Notes under the pieces: generated by a model | Seen by the model: only the letters and a program-made list of their open reading frames with translations | Told to the model about the DNA's origin: nothing | Databases searched by the model: none | Program-made: the position numbers and the translations under genes | In this document: piece after piece, positions 11,501 to 22,276 of the stretch | Layout of the letters: each line of letters opens with the position of its first letter | Position numbering within the stretch: the stretch's first letter is position 1 | Source of the DNA: Tillus elongatus | Lineage: Eukaryota; Arthropoda; Insecta; Coleoptera; Cleridae | Length of the DNA: 64,000 nt | Direction of reading: 5' to 3' | Assembly (NCBI GenBank): GCA_964006375.1 | Contig: OZ023269.1 | Span: 125,806,723 to 125,870,722, forward strand

Positions 11501-12439
11501 TTTTAAGTCTTGCTTGTTTTCGTTTGTTTACAAGCTCATGTAATCTGCTGCTTCTTGTTCATAGAAATAACCTTAGTTTGAATCTATGATTCTTCAAGAA
11601 TATATCCTTAAAATATGCAAACTCAGCAATACTTATGATGGTGTAATATTTTTACATTGACATTTACATACAAATTAAATCTGTATCGATTTCTATTCTG
11701 AACCATTTTATTTAGGCATCTTGAGAATCAATTCGTGAATTAAGCAATGAATTCAGAATTAATATATGCAGATAATTAACTGAATAATTAGAATGGCAAT
11801 TACTTTAAACTAGTACTGCTGAACTTAAGAAAACACGGTTATCTGAGAAGGGGTGTTGACTGAGAGAATTCGTAGAGCTAGAATTTGCATAGGTGAAAAT
11901 GGGGAAAGGAGAAGGGTAAGATTAGCGAAGGAAGTAAATATAAGGTTCCGATTCGGTGGGCCCTACAAGGGTTCAAATTTATACAACGCCAAATCATTTA
12001 GTACTGTATCTACCTACTAACATGATCAATCCTAATTTTGTGTTGCTAGATATTTCTGAAAATAAAAAATGAGAAATAATATCTTTTGAAAACTACGGTT
12101 TTATTGACTAACTATTGAGAAAATTAATAAATCTTCAGTATAAAATTGAGTATACTTTAAACAAAGTAGGATGACAGGTGCATAGGTTTTGTCACGAATT
12201 GAAAATATACATAAAAGGGGTTTTCCTCAGAACGTAAAAAGTCGCAATTTGAAACGTCAAAATTGACAACATTTAGGCAAAGAACCTGACAGAAATACGG
12301 ATTGTGTAAAGAGTGTTCTGCAAACCCTTAAGTTTCAGCTTCAACCATCGTTGCCCTTCATTTTATTAAAATATTTCCAGAAAATTCATTTCAAATAGAC
12401 CCTTTCTTTGATGCCTTGGCAGCAGTTTTAGTTAAGTTT
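11501..12439. other. unassigned stretch
   Basis: No gene recognised. The last ~200 bp (from about 12230: ttttcctcagaacg, caaaattgacaacattt, ccctttcttt) match the body of composite TAH repeats at 29100 and 32560, so the following repeat probably begins near 12180. Confidence 0.5.
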
Positions 12440-12514
12440 ATGGTTTAACGGTGTATAATTTTTAGCAAATTTTCATAGAATAAATTCGTTAATGAGGCGA
12501 CCGCGGTTTTTTAA

Positions 12515-13850
12515 TTCTAAAAAAGTATATAAACACCGAATTACTAAAATTTCTTGAAAAACACAGTCTAATCCATGACAGGCAGTATGGATTCCGTCAG
12601 CGCAGATCGACTGCCGACCTCCTTTCCTTTGTCACACACTCTTGGAACAAGTCTATGGAACTACACGGTGAATCCCAGATTGTCCCTCTAGACATATCCA
12701 AAGCATTCGACCAGGTCTGGCACGCAGCGCTGCTTAATAAACTTCCGGCCTATGGCCTACCACCAAAACTCTGTACCTGGACAGCAAATTTCCTCTCCAA
12801 CCGGAGTATTTCTGTTGTCGTGGATGGTCATTCCTCTAAACTGTATCCAATTAATGCAGGAGTTCCTAAAGGTTCTGCTTTAGCCCCTACTTTGATTCTT
12901 CTCCACATCAATGACGTCCTCTCTAGAACATCCAACCCAGTTCACAGCTACGCGGACGACAGCACCCTCCATTCAAATATACAATATTCTAAGCCTATCT
13001 CTTAAGCCCAATTAGATGAGGATCGCAGACTCATGGAGGGTTCTGTCTCCGTGGGTCTCCAAAAAATATAAGACTGGGGAAGTAGAAATCTTGTACAATT
13101 CAACCCCACCAAAACTAAGTTTTGCTTTCTTTCTCACAAGAGATACACCAGACCTAGACCCATCACAATGAATAACCATGTTATTCAAAGTAATGAGTCC
13201 TTTTCTCTTGTTGGCATTTCTGTGGATCGAAATCTTAATTGGCACCTACATGTCACATCAATTGCAGAATCGGCTGCTAAGAAATTAGGTTTCCTCTTCC
13301 GGGCTCGCAAATACTTTTCACCAGCTAATTTCTATACCTTATATACTTCACAAATAAGGCCAAACCTCGAATACTGCCCCCACATCTGGGGTGCCGCTGC
13401 CGCTTCTACACTCACTATCCTGGGCTCCATTCAAAAGAGAGCTATACGTCTCATCGATGACCCTACCTTCACCCAAAGGCTGCTATCCCTTGCCCACCGA
13501 CGTGCCGTTGGTGACCTCTCTCTCTTTTATAGATATCTGCACGGGCAGTGCTCAGAGGAGCTTTCCTCCATAGTTCCCCCACCTGCTGCCCCCAACAGAT
13601 CTACCAGGGGAACAGAGCGAATGCACCCTTTTACTCTCCAGGTTACCAGACTTAGAACATCTTGTTATGCCCGCTCTTTTGTCCCGAGGACTTCCAAGTT
13701 GTGGAATTCCTTGCCGGCATATGTTTTTCCTTCTCCTCCGAATCTCCAAACCTTCAAGTCCAGAATTAACAAGCTGCCTCTTTCCTCCTTGTCAACACCC
13801 ACGGTACGATAGTATTTAGGCTGTAAGCCCTCGTGGTGTGTTGTTAAGAT
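12515..13850 (+). mobile_element. LINE copy C, 5' truncated, nested insertion
   Basis: Plus-strand copy beginning in the RT (YINTELLKFLEKHSLIHD) and running in one frame to the stop at 13810-13812. The frame is broken only by point stops near 13004 and 13069 (YSKPIS-stop; QK-stop-DWGS) and lacks any start. RT domain A (LDISKAFDQVW), a domain B with GVPKGSALAPT (Gln to Lys) and an intact YADD are present. The C-terminal segment SFVPRTSKLWNSLP is intact. The tail is A-rich at 13841-13852. It is the least frameshifted copy here and thus perhaps the youngest. Confidence 0.85.
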
Positions 13851-14159
13851 AAAAAAAAAGATTTCATCAAATGAGCACAAACTAGGCTCCCTAGAATCCA
13901 TATCCGGGTTTACTTTCTGTTTACAAATATACAGGGTTACGCATTTCTACGGTAAAGCTAAATATAATTGTTATTATGCAAGATACGAGAAAAAATTGTA
14001 TACATCACCTATAGGGTATCTTGAGCTGCATCTTATAAAATTGTTTTGACAATCACAGGATGGCCCATAAGTCGTTGGTGATACCTACAATTTTTTTGAA
14101 CATCCCTTATTGCATTTTTGCTTTTTTCATCGAAATATGGTGCATGTTTGTAAAAAAAA

Positions 14160-14468
14160 TCGAGACGCAGTAAGTTCGTTTTGGTAGCGAATCTTCATTA
14201 AACGCTTCAAAATTTAATAACGCAATTAACTATTAGCTTAAGGTTTGTCAGCTAGGAAACGAATTTTCTCAGAAACGCTTTAAGTTTATTTTCGGAAAAT
14301 TTTTGTACATTTTCAAACAAGTTATTCTGATAAAATATGGTACGTTGTTCTTACTATATAGGTTATACCGGTGATCAAATTGATGCCTGCTTGCCTTAAG
14401 GAGAGATATTTGCTATTAAAAACATTTTTATGAAAATTCACTTCCATAACGCACTTGCTGCGTCCCGA
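14160..14468. mobile_element. M320 unit 1 (about 310 bp, inverted TAH-type ends)
   Basis: It runs from tcgagacgcagtaagttcg to cgcacttgctgcgtcccga, so both tips are inverted copies of the TAH start. The interior (tatataggttataccgg, gatgcctgcttgc) is shared with units at 29754, 33158, 43750 and 55158. It could be a small TIR element or the 5' part of composite TAH. Confidence 0.7.
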
Positions 14469-15659
14469 CTTTTTTAAATTTAGACACTAATTAACTCAAG
14501 ATTCAATATTTTGCAACAATCTCTCGTCTATCACATATATGATTGTTTCGTACTTCTGATGTTAATTTCTATACTTATAATTATATGTATATTATATTTT
14601 CTGTAGTATTGTGATCAGTAAAAATTATTTGAAAAATTTATACGGTTACGTTTCTTGTCATCCTATTTTTTTCAACTAATTTTTCGAACCAAAATTAAGA
14701 AACGAATAATATTATTCTTTGCGAGAAGGTTTACAAATAGTTTTAATTTTTTCTTTTTGACGATAACGTAAAGGCAAAAGCGATTACTGAGGAGATGACG
14801 GCCACCGTGAAGCGGGGTAAAGCATTTATTTTTGTATTGAGCCAAAATAAAATATTAAATAATCTACCCTTGTAGTAACTGTGCTACTCATATTCTAATG
14901 GATCTCTATTTACGCGGCTGTGGAGTCTTATATTGGTATACGTAACAATCCGTAATTTATGCGAGAAGTCTACAAAACCCCTTAATGCCAATTTCGTGAG
15001 AGAATAATGTTGTATTTGTGTAGTTTGTTTGGAAATAAACAAATCTGAAACGCTAAGGGTATTAACAAGATATATTCGTAATGAAAACGTGTAATTTTTA
15101 TGTTCGACGTAGGTTTTTCTTGCTCTCGTTCGTATTTTATGTTTTATTGGAACATAAAAAACATCTTGTTCAATGTTGAACAGCTGTGTTTTCTCCCTCC
15201 CACACGAAAGGGAAATCAGGCCACATTAGTATACAGACTTGGAATTGTCACTCTGTTTTTCTTCTTTACTATGGCATTCATGAAATGTAAAGCTGAATAC
15301 AAATACAGGCCAACTGGGAAAAAATATGGGCAGAGTTGAAGATCTTAATCTTGTTAGCTTATAATCAGTAATTCTCCACTAAAAATAATTGGATAAAACA
15401 AGGACATACAAGATTATAATTTCCACACAACAGTGCAACAGAGGATTAGTTAGAAATTTATATATCAAGATTTAAAATTATAGATCATTTGGGAAAATTA
15501 CCACATCCTAAAGACTGTGCCAATATATAATGTTTTATTTTCGTAGCGTCATTACTTTCTTTCGCATTACTCAGAAGCATTTTATTTATTTTAAAACATT
15601 TTTATAACGGAAATATACTTGCAGCTAACTTTTAAGTTGCAGAAGCAAGAAATTAAAAG
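14469..15659. other. unassigned stretch with one small reading frame
   Basis: A 79-codon plus-strand frame at 15100-15339 has a hydrophobic run (LGIVTLFFFFTMAF) but no recognised domain, and it may be fortuitous. No repeat ends were seen. Confidence 0.35.
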
Positions 15660-16140
15660 AACATTCAACTATCAAAGTCTAAGTGACCCGGTATCTAGAC
15701 CAGCGACACCAGATGCAGCTGCCGGATTCGTAGAAAGCAGCCTTACAGCTCCATGCCGTTTTTAAATTGCAACGGTAGGAACCAAGTGCCTTTATTGCAG
15801 TTTGGCTATCTGAATATATTTTAATCGATTTGTGTGTGCAATGGTTTTGTTTTGTATAAGCTCCCTCGCACACATCTCGATGGCATAGACTTCTGCCTGG
15901 TGAATGGTTGCATAATTTCTGAGGCTATATGACATTCTTGTATCGGTTTTGGAGCTAGTAGTGTACCAGCAGAGGTCTTCCCCGACAGGATCGTTGGTTC
16001 CGTTCCCTGTCCTCGTTTCCGTAAGGATGGTTTTAAAAGACATATCTTTACTGATCTTAGTGGGCATCAGCTCTGAGACCATTCCCAGAACCTCATGACT
16101 CTCAATGTCATCGAGAAGTCCGGTCTTTCCCAAACTGATT
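15660..16140 (-). pseudogene. LINE RNase H domain fragment
   Basis: The minus strand reads DLCWYTTSSKTDTRMSYSL, HQAEVYAIEMCARELIQN, then after a shift KIYSDSQTAIKALGSYRC. This is the RNase H type I pattern: (W)YTDGSK first Asp, a QAE(V/M)YAI Glu helix and a (Y)SDSQAA third Asp. The first motif has lost the Asp-Gly (TTSS), so it is inactive. RNase H after the RT is typical of the I-group LINEs. The fragment is cut at about 15660. Confidence 0.75.
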
Positions 16141-16360
16141 GCCTTTGGCATTTTTTCCCTCAGGGCTCGTCCGCGACTTCGCCGCCCCGAAATCACTGCA
16201 GCCTTCGGCTTATTGTGCATGCCCTTAGTTTTTTACTCCACCCATTCCAAAATCACTGTGCCTTGAACTAGTCTGCACAGCAATTGGTAGAGTTTCTTGC
16301 ATTTGGCATGCTGTCAGTTGTTTGTCTTAGTCTGTACGCTGTTCACATAGCCTTTTTTTC
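16141..16360 (-). mobile_element. LINE 3' tail, copy 1
   Basis: On the minus strand: gcatgcacaataagccgaag, ggctgcagtgatttcggggc, then cggacgagccctgaggg and a short A run at 16141-16155. The same tail occurs at 16365-16430 and, as a tiny insertion, at 22482-22522. It is the untranslated 3' end of the RNase H LINE family. Confidence 0.65.
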
Positions 16361-16364
16361 CTCC

Positions 16365-19070
16365 CTCAGGGTTCGTCCGCATCTTTGCCGCCCTGATAGC
16401 ACTGCAGCCTTTGGCTAATTGTGCATGCTTTGTCTGCGGTCTAGACTGACCGTAGATCAGTTGTCTTTTGCGGTCTAGACTTTACACTCGCACAATATGT
16501 GCTGGGCTGATTCCTCTCCCTCGCTGCAGAGTCTGCATGAGAGGTCCCTCTCGAACCGCCTCATTTTATGCAGGTGTTTCTTGACGGCCATGTGTCCCGT
16601 CAAGAGACCTGTTATGTTTCTGAGCTGTTCTCTGCTAAGATTTAGCAGCTCCACATCTCTCTTTGAACTGGATTCGTCAATTACTGACTTCCCATGTCTG
16701 AGCCCTGGACAGTCTGCCCAGTACACCTTGTGTTCGTTTCTGACCCAGGACTTAATGGCTCCCCTAAAAGTGCTCTTTGTCACGCCCAGAACCGGTTCTG
16801 GTCCCATAAATGGGACGCGAGACTGTCTTTGACCCCCGAGTGACCCGGCACCCAGATGAGGGTAAACTCATTCTGCCCAGCCAGGTCGCACGTCTCGTCT
16901 CGGCATTCACTTACCAGGCTGGAATTTACCCGTATGCTGCCTGGCTGTCTATGGCTATGAGTATCCGCTTATTGGTGTAGCCCGTCCTCGTGCTCTCCCG
17001 CACACAGTGCAGGATGGCGTACATTTCGGCCTGAAAGACCGTTGCATGGGCTCCAGGGAAATACTATGATTAACCCTTAGTCCTTCAGAATACACACCTG
17101 CCCCCGTCCCACGGTCCCCACCGGATCCGTTTTTGAACCAGACGAACGCGTCCCGTGGTATGCCCGGCGTCTCCTCCCGCCATGCGTCGCGGTCGAGAAT
17201 TTCCACTGTAAAATTGTTTTACCTGCAGATTCGGGGGCTCGCGAAGTCTGACCTCATTTCAAGCATGGGCTCCTTCACAATCTCTTCAATTTTGCAGTGG
17301 CCTCTGAAGCGTGGGTTGATCTTCAGTCTACCATTTCAGGCTAGTCTGTATAGTCCTAGCCTGGCCTCGCTCATAATAGCTAAGTGTAGGGAGGGGGGGG
17401 GGGGGGGGCAAATGCAGCAACATCGCTCTCTTCCCTGTGCATGAAGCCGATCCACCTGCAGCAGGCCTTTCTATTCTACGCTCCCTGACAGCTGCCAGAA
17501 CCGATTCGAATGAGGTGTTGCTGAAGGCCCCCTCTATGTCTAGGAAGGCCCTCCCTGTTCTCCAGCGTATTCTCCAGTTTCAGCACCAATTGGTGCAGTG
17601 TTGTTTCTGTTGGGACTCATGCTCTCTATGCATAGTGTTCTCAGTGTAGGGGATATGCTTCCAGTACACCGCCCCTAATGTGCCGGTCAAGCAGTTTTTC
17701 CTCACCTAGCCTTCCTTTCCAGCCAAACGCGAAGAGGTGGAATGTTTAGGAGGACTTCCAGAGCAGCTGATGAAGCAGTTCTTGTCGCGCCCGTTATCAT
17801 TAGACAAGTTTGTCTTTGTAGATGAGCCAGTTTGGCCCTCGCAATACCACAAAGTGCCTTAGGCTACCAAACTATAGCTCCATAGGTTATTATTGGTTTA
17901 ATAACAACTACATAGAGCCAGTACATCTGCTGTGGGTTTGTTCTCCAGTTACTTTCACAGATTCTTCGGCATGTCCATAGCAAAAGTTTGGCGCTGCGGA
18001 TTACATTCTCTAACTGTACGTTCCTGTTGATCGTTATCTAGAGTGACGCCCAGATAATTTGCCTGTTACATAAATTAAATTATTTCCCCCATAAGAGCAA
18101 GTGGCTTTAATTTGTCCAACCTTCTACTTCTGGTAAATGGAAAAACGATGGTTCTGCAGAGGCTCACAGACATCTGCCGCCTCTGGCACAAATCATTCAC
18201 TGCGTTTAGTGTCTCTTGATGGGTATTTGAAAGTTCCTTTTCAGATTTGGCTCGAACCATTATCACAAGGCTATCTGCATAGGTCTGGACCTCAACCTCC
18301 CACAGCTCCAGAATAGTCAACAGATCGTCCACAAAGAGGTACCACAGCAGAGGGGATTTTTCAAAATGGTCATTAAGTACTAACTCAATAGATTTGCCAG
18401 TTTGGGGGTTATTGTTTAAGACATTCCCCCTAATGTTTTGGTCAAGTATTTATTCAATCCCTTTAGGAGGAATGAAGCAAGGTCTCAGCGATTTGGGTAG
18501 GATGTAATTACGTCCCTATTTAGAAATATATACACCGTTAGTTACCGTACAGCGGGGTGGAATATAATTATAAGCCAGACTGTCTCTATACAGCCTGATG
18601 AGGGATGGGAGTATTGACTCCAGTCTATTTTGTAGCAGAACCTGAATCACCATATTCTCCCCTGACGCCTTGAATGGCTGGAAATCTTTAACCGGACACT
18701 TTACCTTCGAGGCGGTATCTATTTTGCGAGCAATCTGTCAGTCTTCACTTTCAGGGCGTTTATATTGACCTCTGTCGGCGGGATTTCTTCACCATTCAGG
18801 ATCAGACAATCTGGGAAATGTGTATGTGCAAAGAGCTCTAACGTTTCTTTCCGTAATTCTGTAAAGGATCCATCTGGTCGTTTTATCGATTCCAGTTGCT
18901 GGGCAAGGTTGTGTAAGATAACCCTGTGGATCCTGGCGCTGCTGAGTTAATCAGCAGAACCTACTCTAGGCCTCCCTCTTTGCGTTTCTGATCTCCTTGT
19001 TGAAGCGTGTTAGAGTGGATTTCTATTGTTCGTAGTTGGCTATAGTCTTAGTACGATTGAAAAGACGTCA
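16365..19070 (-). pseudogene. RNase H-bearing LINE (I/R1/LOA-like), rearranged
   Basis: Degraded minus-strand frames in this order from the right: pre-RT (18950-18720: DGSFTELRKETLELFAHTHF), RT fingers (about 18720-18540: PFKASGENMVIQVLLQ), the domain C region (18332-18075: VDDLLTILELW, then YADSL for YADD), and the thumb (about 17990-17700). An RT domain A piece follows out of order (about 17560: FLDIEGAFSNTSF). Then come RNase H (17206-16930: QAEMYAI, AIDSQAA) and the Cys/His tail (16807-16475: LSREQLRNITGLLTGH, CRLCSEGEESAQHILC). The 3' tail ends in A's near 16365. Domain A lying after domain C implies at least two copies or an internal rearrangement. No intact protein remains. Confidence 0.75.
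17393..17408. repeat. G16 homopolymer
   Basis: A run of sixteen G inside the LINE, out of keeping with an AT-rich window; it falls between displaced RT and RNase H sequence and may mark the rearrangement joint or an assembly weak point. Confidence 0.9.
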
Positions 19071-19922
19071 CTGGTAAAAACACTACATGGTAAAACTCTT
19101 TTTATAATTGTGAAGTTATGATTTAGCCCCGGGCAGTTGTTAATTTTTCAATTCTCTAATACACATTTTCACTTTGTCTTGACAAATGGGCAGTGGCGGC
19201 TCCTCAATAAGTGCGCTCTTTCGCGCGCACTGCCGCCTGCCGTGGAAAAAACAATATTTTTGCTATGCTATATTTTAATAAATTTTTATTTACTGTTTTA
19301 CCTTCTGCATTCAACAAACAAAATTAGTATATCGAGGATCGCAGAGAGTCGGCAGCCATTAATACAGAATCAGAATAAGTATAGTGTTAATCGTTGCAGA
19401 CGTTATGTACATTCATATCCATATAAAACATTCGGGCGGCGGTGTGTATTTTTCGGCGCTCTCACGAAACGCGATACTTCAGTGCAAAATGATCGCCGAA
19501 TCTTGATGATCTTCGTCGAAAACGACCGAATAAGCAAGCTGTTGTGCGCTATAAAATTACACACTTCCAGTTTGTAGTGGACTTTTGGCAGAGCGTGTGT
19601 ACCTACTACCTTGTAATTTTCGTCTTCGCATCGGATAGATTTTTAATTAGATTATTTCGTTGTTGTTTACATGTTCTAACAAAATCATTATTATTATGGT
19701 AACTACTTCGGGTTGCTTAATAGGTGGACAAAATAATTGTGGTACTGTGATTAATTCAGTGGATATTTTAAATTTAAAGGTTAACTTTTTAAGGGACTTT
19801 TTAACTACTATAACTTATAACTAACTAGAAGAAAACTTGGTAAGTAGTTAATAATTATTAAGTTTAGTAAGTAGGTTTCTTTATAATATATTTTCGGGGA
19901 AAAAATATGCGAGCCGTTCATT
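19071..19922. other. unassigned stretch; possible hAT-type end
   Basis: At 19190 cagtggcggctcctcaataa resembles hAT-superfamily ends, which often start CAGTGGCGG. The downstream 19137-19577 frame (146 codons) shows no recognised domain. No second end or 8-bp duplication was found, so the element is not called. Confidence 0.3.
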
Positions 19923-20056
19923 TTTAGTGTATTTTTATTTTAAAAAAAATCACTAATAAAGAGGTATCGATGGAGAGACTTTGCAACAGTTTTTTCAAAT
20001 GAGCGCGAACTAGGACACCTAGAACCCATATCCGGGGTTAGTTTTAATTTTTATAT

Positions 20057-20136
<80 letters not shown>

Positions 20137-20618
20137 TGTATTCAACCGATAACTCAAAAAATAAGCAACTGATTTCGATGAAACTCGGCAAGTGCTTTTC
20201 TTTTATTAATGGCTTCGATAAGTTAGTTAGTCAGGAAAATCGGATAACGTTTTTCGGGAAAATTTTGAGTTTTGTTTCAAAAAAAATCTTTTTCTCCGAA
20301 AATTACAAAGGTATTTTAATGAAATTGGGTGGATATGTTGCCTTGTGAAAGATCTTACTACACACTACATTCAACTTTCTACATTTTTAGAAAATTGAGT
20401 TGTTCAAATTTTGAGTTTTCTTTTGAAAAAAATTTTTTTCTCTGAAAATTACAAAGTTAATTTGATGAAATTTAGTGGATATGTTGCCCTGTGTAAGACC
20501 CTACTATATACCAAAATTCAACTTTATAAGTTTGTAGAAACTTGAAACTTGAGTTATTCTAATTTGAAGCATTTAATAAAAATTTACTACCATAAAGCAC
20601 TTGCTGCGTCCCGAACTT
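19923..20618 (-). mobile_element. TAH repeat, complete copy S2
   Basis: Parts in order on the plus strand: hairpin tttttagtgt...aaatcactaataaagagg, H module (aaatgagcgcgaactagg, acccatatccgggg), TA array, T module (caaccgataactcaaaaaat, atggcttcgataagtt), two further diverged body units, then aaatttactaccataaagc and acttgctgcgtcccga at the 5' end. Confidence 0.75.
20060..20137. repeat. (TA)n array inside TAH copy S2
   Basis: AT dinucleotides between atatgttt and gtattcaaccgataac, interrupted once near 20130. Confidence 0.95.
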
Positions 20619-21799
20619 TTTTTCTTGCGCATCCCCGATGCATTAAGGCACGAGCCGCTACTGCAAATGGGATTCAAGAAGACGGTATGTCCGTAATTTT
20701 CTTTCACACCATAGGTCAAAAATTTAGGTTCATGTGCTTTGATAGCTCAACTGTCACCTAGTTTTGTACAATAAGCCTCGAACTCTTTTGCTATGTCCCT
20801 TATCAAATAACGTTTTTTACTGAGATGTTTCTATTACCGGGATTCGCAATTAACAAGTTCTTGAACTTCTCTATTAAGTCAAATTACAATAAGCCCTTTC
20901 AAGAGGGCTTACTAGTATTTTGTAATTAATAGAATCTTAAAATCAACTACACGAAAAAGTATTACCAAATTCCTACATAACGAAAACTTGCCATATGAAT
21001 ATGTTCATCTTGACGTGGATCCCAGTGAAGGCTTTTGCTGTATGGTAACTTGACAAAGAGGATTTTGATGTAAACATAATAAGCAAACAGTTAATAACAA
21101 AGCTGTCAAATGAGATATTGTAAGGAGCTAATGTATGAAGGCGCAATAGTCTGTAAGTATCACAACAAAGTTTGTGAAAGAGAGTTAAGTCATAACATTT
21201 CACTAACATGAATATAAAAGCCCCTAGTTTTGTTACCAATCCGTAATTCAGTATTATATTGTTTGGTGCAGAAATAATAGCAAAGGCAAAGATGTTATCT
21301 GTCTGTACAGCAACTGAGCTCGTCTTAGAAATTTCATAAACTAAGATGTTTGCGGCAGTGTGTACCTTTCGCAGCCTTCTAGACGTAGCCGCAAGTGAGT
21401 AAATTTTAGGTCGCGGTTCTAAAATATGTTTTGTAAAGGTAGTAAATTATCAAGTTAATTCCAATAAAGGGGGAAGCGTTAAGAAAATTCAACGTGAACG
21501 TGTGAAGTTATTCGAGTGAAACGCCGATACTAAATAACCCGAATTCTAAATGCTACGAATTATTTAATATTAACTAGTCAATGCATATTACAACAAAGGG
21601 TTTTATTCGGACGGGATGAATTTCATAACCCTATAAAATAACGCTGTTTATATCTATGCACAACAATATTACATTAATCCCGATGGAATTCCAGTAACGC
21701 TGTGAATTTTGTGTGGGAGGGTTGCAGTTGCAAATCAACGCTATCAATTAACAAAGATAAACCGTATAGAATACCAGACATATTACAATTTTAAATACA
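20619..21799. other. unassigned stretch
   Basis: No recognised gene or repeat; the longest frames (88 codons minus near 21100) show no domain. Confidence 0.35.
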
Positions 21800-21829
21800 A
21801 TCGGAGAGCCCAAATCACTACAACACATT

Positions 21830-21886
21830 AAAAAACCTAACGATCGTTCCACTATCCAAGTTAGCGTCATCAGGCGATGAATAATT
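21830..21886 (-). ncRNA. hammerhead ribozyme-like motif 1, degraded
   Basis: On the minus strand, CTGATGA (at 21867-21873) is followed by cgctaac, a loop, and gtgg where gttagcg is expected, so helix II has decayed. The palindromic helix III segment ACGATCGT remains at 21840-21847. Confidence 0.5.
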
Positions 21887-21904
21887 AACTAATATAAAAA
21901 AGAA

Positions 21905-21965
21905 TTAATCATCCTCTGATGACGCTAACTTTCTTAGTGAAACGATCGTCAGGTTTTTGGTGAAT
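21905..21965 (+). ncRNA. hammerhead ribozyme-like motif 2
   Basis: CTGATGA at 21916-21922, helix II cgctaac/cttagtg (partly mispaired), GAAAC, the self-complementary helix III ACGATCGT, and a GTC cleavage triplet ending at 21950. CCT upstream and AGG downstream give a short helix I. The minimal helix III matches hammerheads known from Penelope-like elements. Confidence 0.6.
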
Positions 21966-22127
21966 TTTTTAAATGTGTTGTGGTGATTTGGGTTCTCCAA
22001 ATGTGCTTATCGGTGCTCATCACAGGTTTCAATCTTCGCTTCGTGAATTATGGGTTCCAGGTTCACGTAACTGAATCTTTGCCGTAAGCTGAGTTGTAAG
22101 ATTAGCTTAATAGGTACAGATATCGCT

Positions 22128-22235
22128 TTTAGTGAATTTTCTTTTTAAAAATCCACTAATGAGAAGACTTTTGAATATTGAAAACATTTCAAATGACCGC
22201 AAACTTGGCTTCCTAAAACACATATCCGGGGTCAG
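22128..22235 (-). mobile_element. TAH hairpin-end fragment
   Basis: ttttagtgaattttcttttt with aaaatccactaatgag, then aacacatatccggggtcag; no TA array or T module follows. Confidence 0.7.
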
Positions 22236-22276
22236 CAATGCATGATATATCAATAGTGCCATATCTCATCTCATCA

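Larger units (their letters stand above)
12440..14468 (-). mobile_element. composite TAH repeat K1, interrupted by LINE C
   Basis: The left part (12440-12515) has the gtttaacggt...ataattttta junction and a decayed hairpin (gcaaattttc...aaattcgttaatgagg). The right part resumes at about 13852 (gatttcatcaaatgagc, ctagaatccatatccggg, tacagggttacgcatttc) and runs to gctgcgtcccga at 14468. Joined in order, these parts match the uninterrupted repeat at 32795-33467. This shows that the LINE entered between the 'ttctaaaaa' and 'gatttc' sequences. Confidence 0.7.
21800..22080. mobile_element. Penelope-type terminal sequences, head to head
   Basis: Two inverted copies of a hammerhead-bearing sequence face each other. 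The left arm (about 21805-21890) carries the complement of cctgatgacgctaac; the right arm (21905-22002) has cctctgatgacgctaac and continues through gtggtgatttgggttctcc into gctcatcacaggtttcaatc. The last piece recurs next to the hammerhead at 57440-57560, so it is a family feature. Penelope-like elements often carry such pseudo-LTRs in inverted or tandem arrangement. Confidence 0.6.

Noticed and set aside
15100..15339. 79-codon frame with a hydrophobic stretch as a small membrane-protein gene
   Set aside because: No homology, splice or promoter evidence; length is within chance expectation for this composition.
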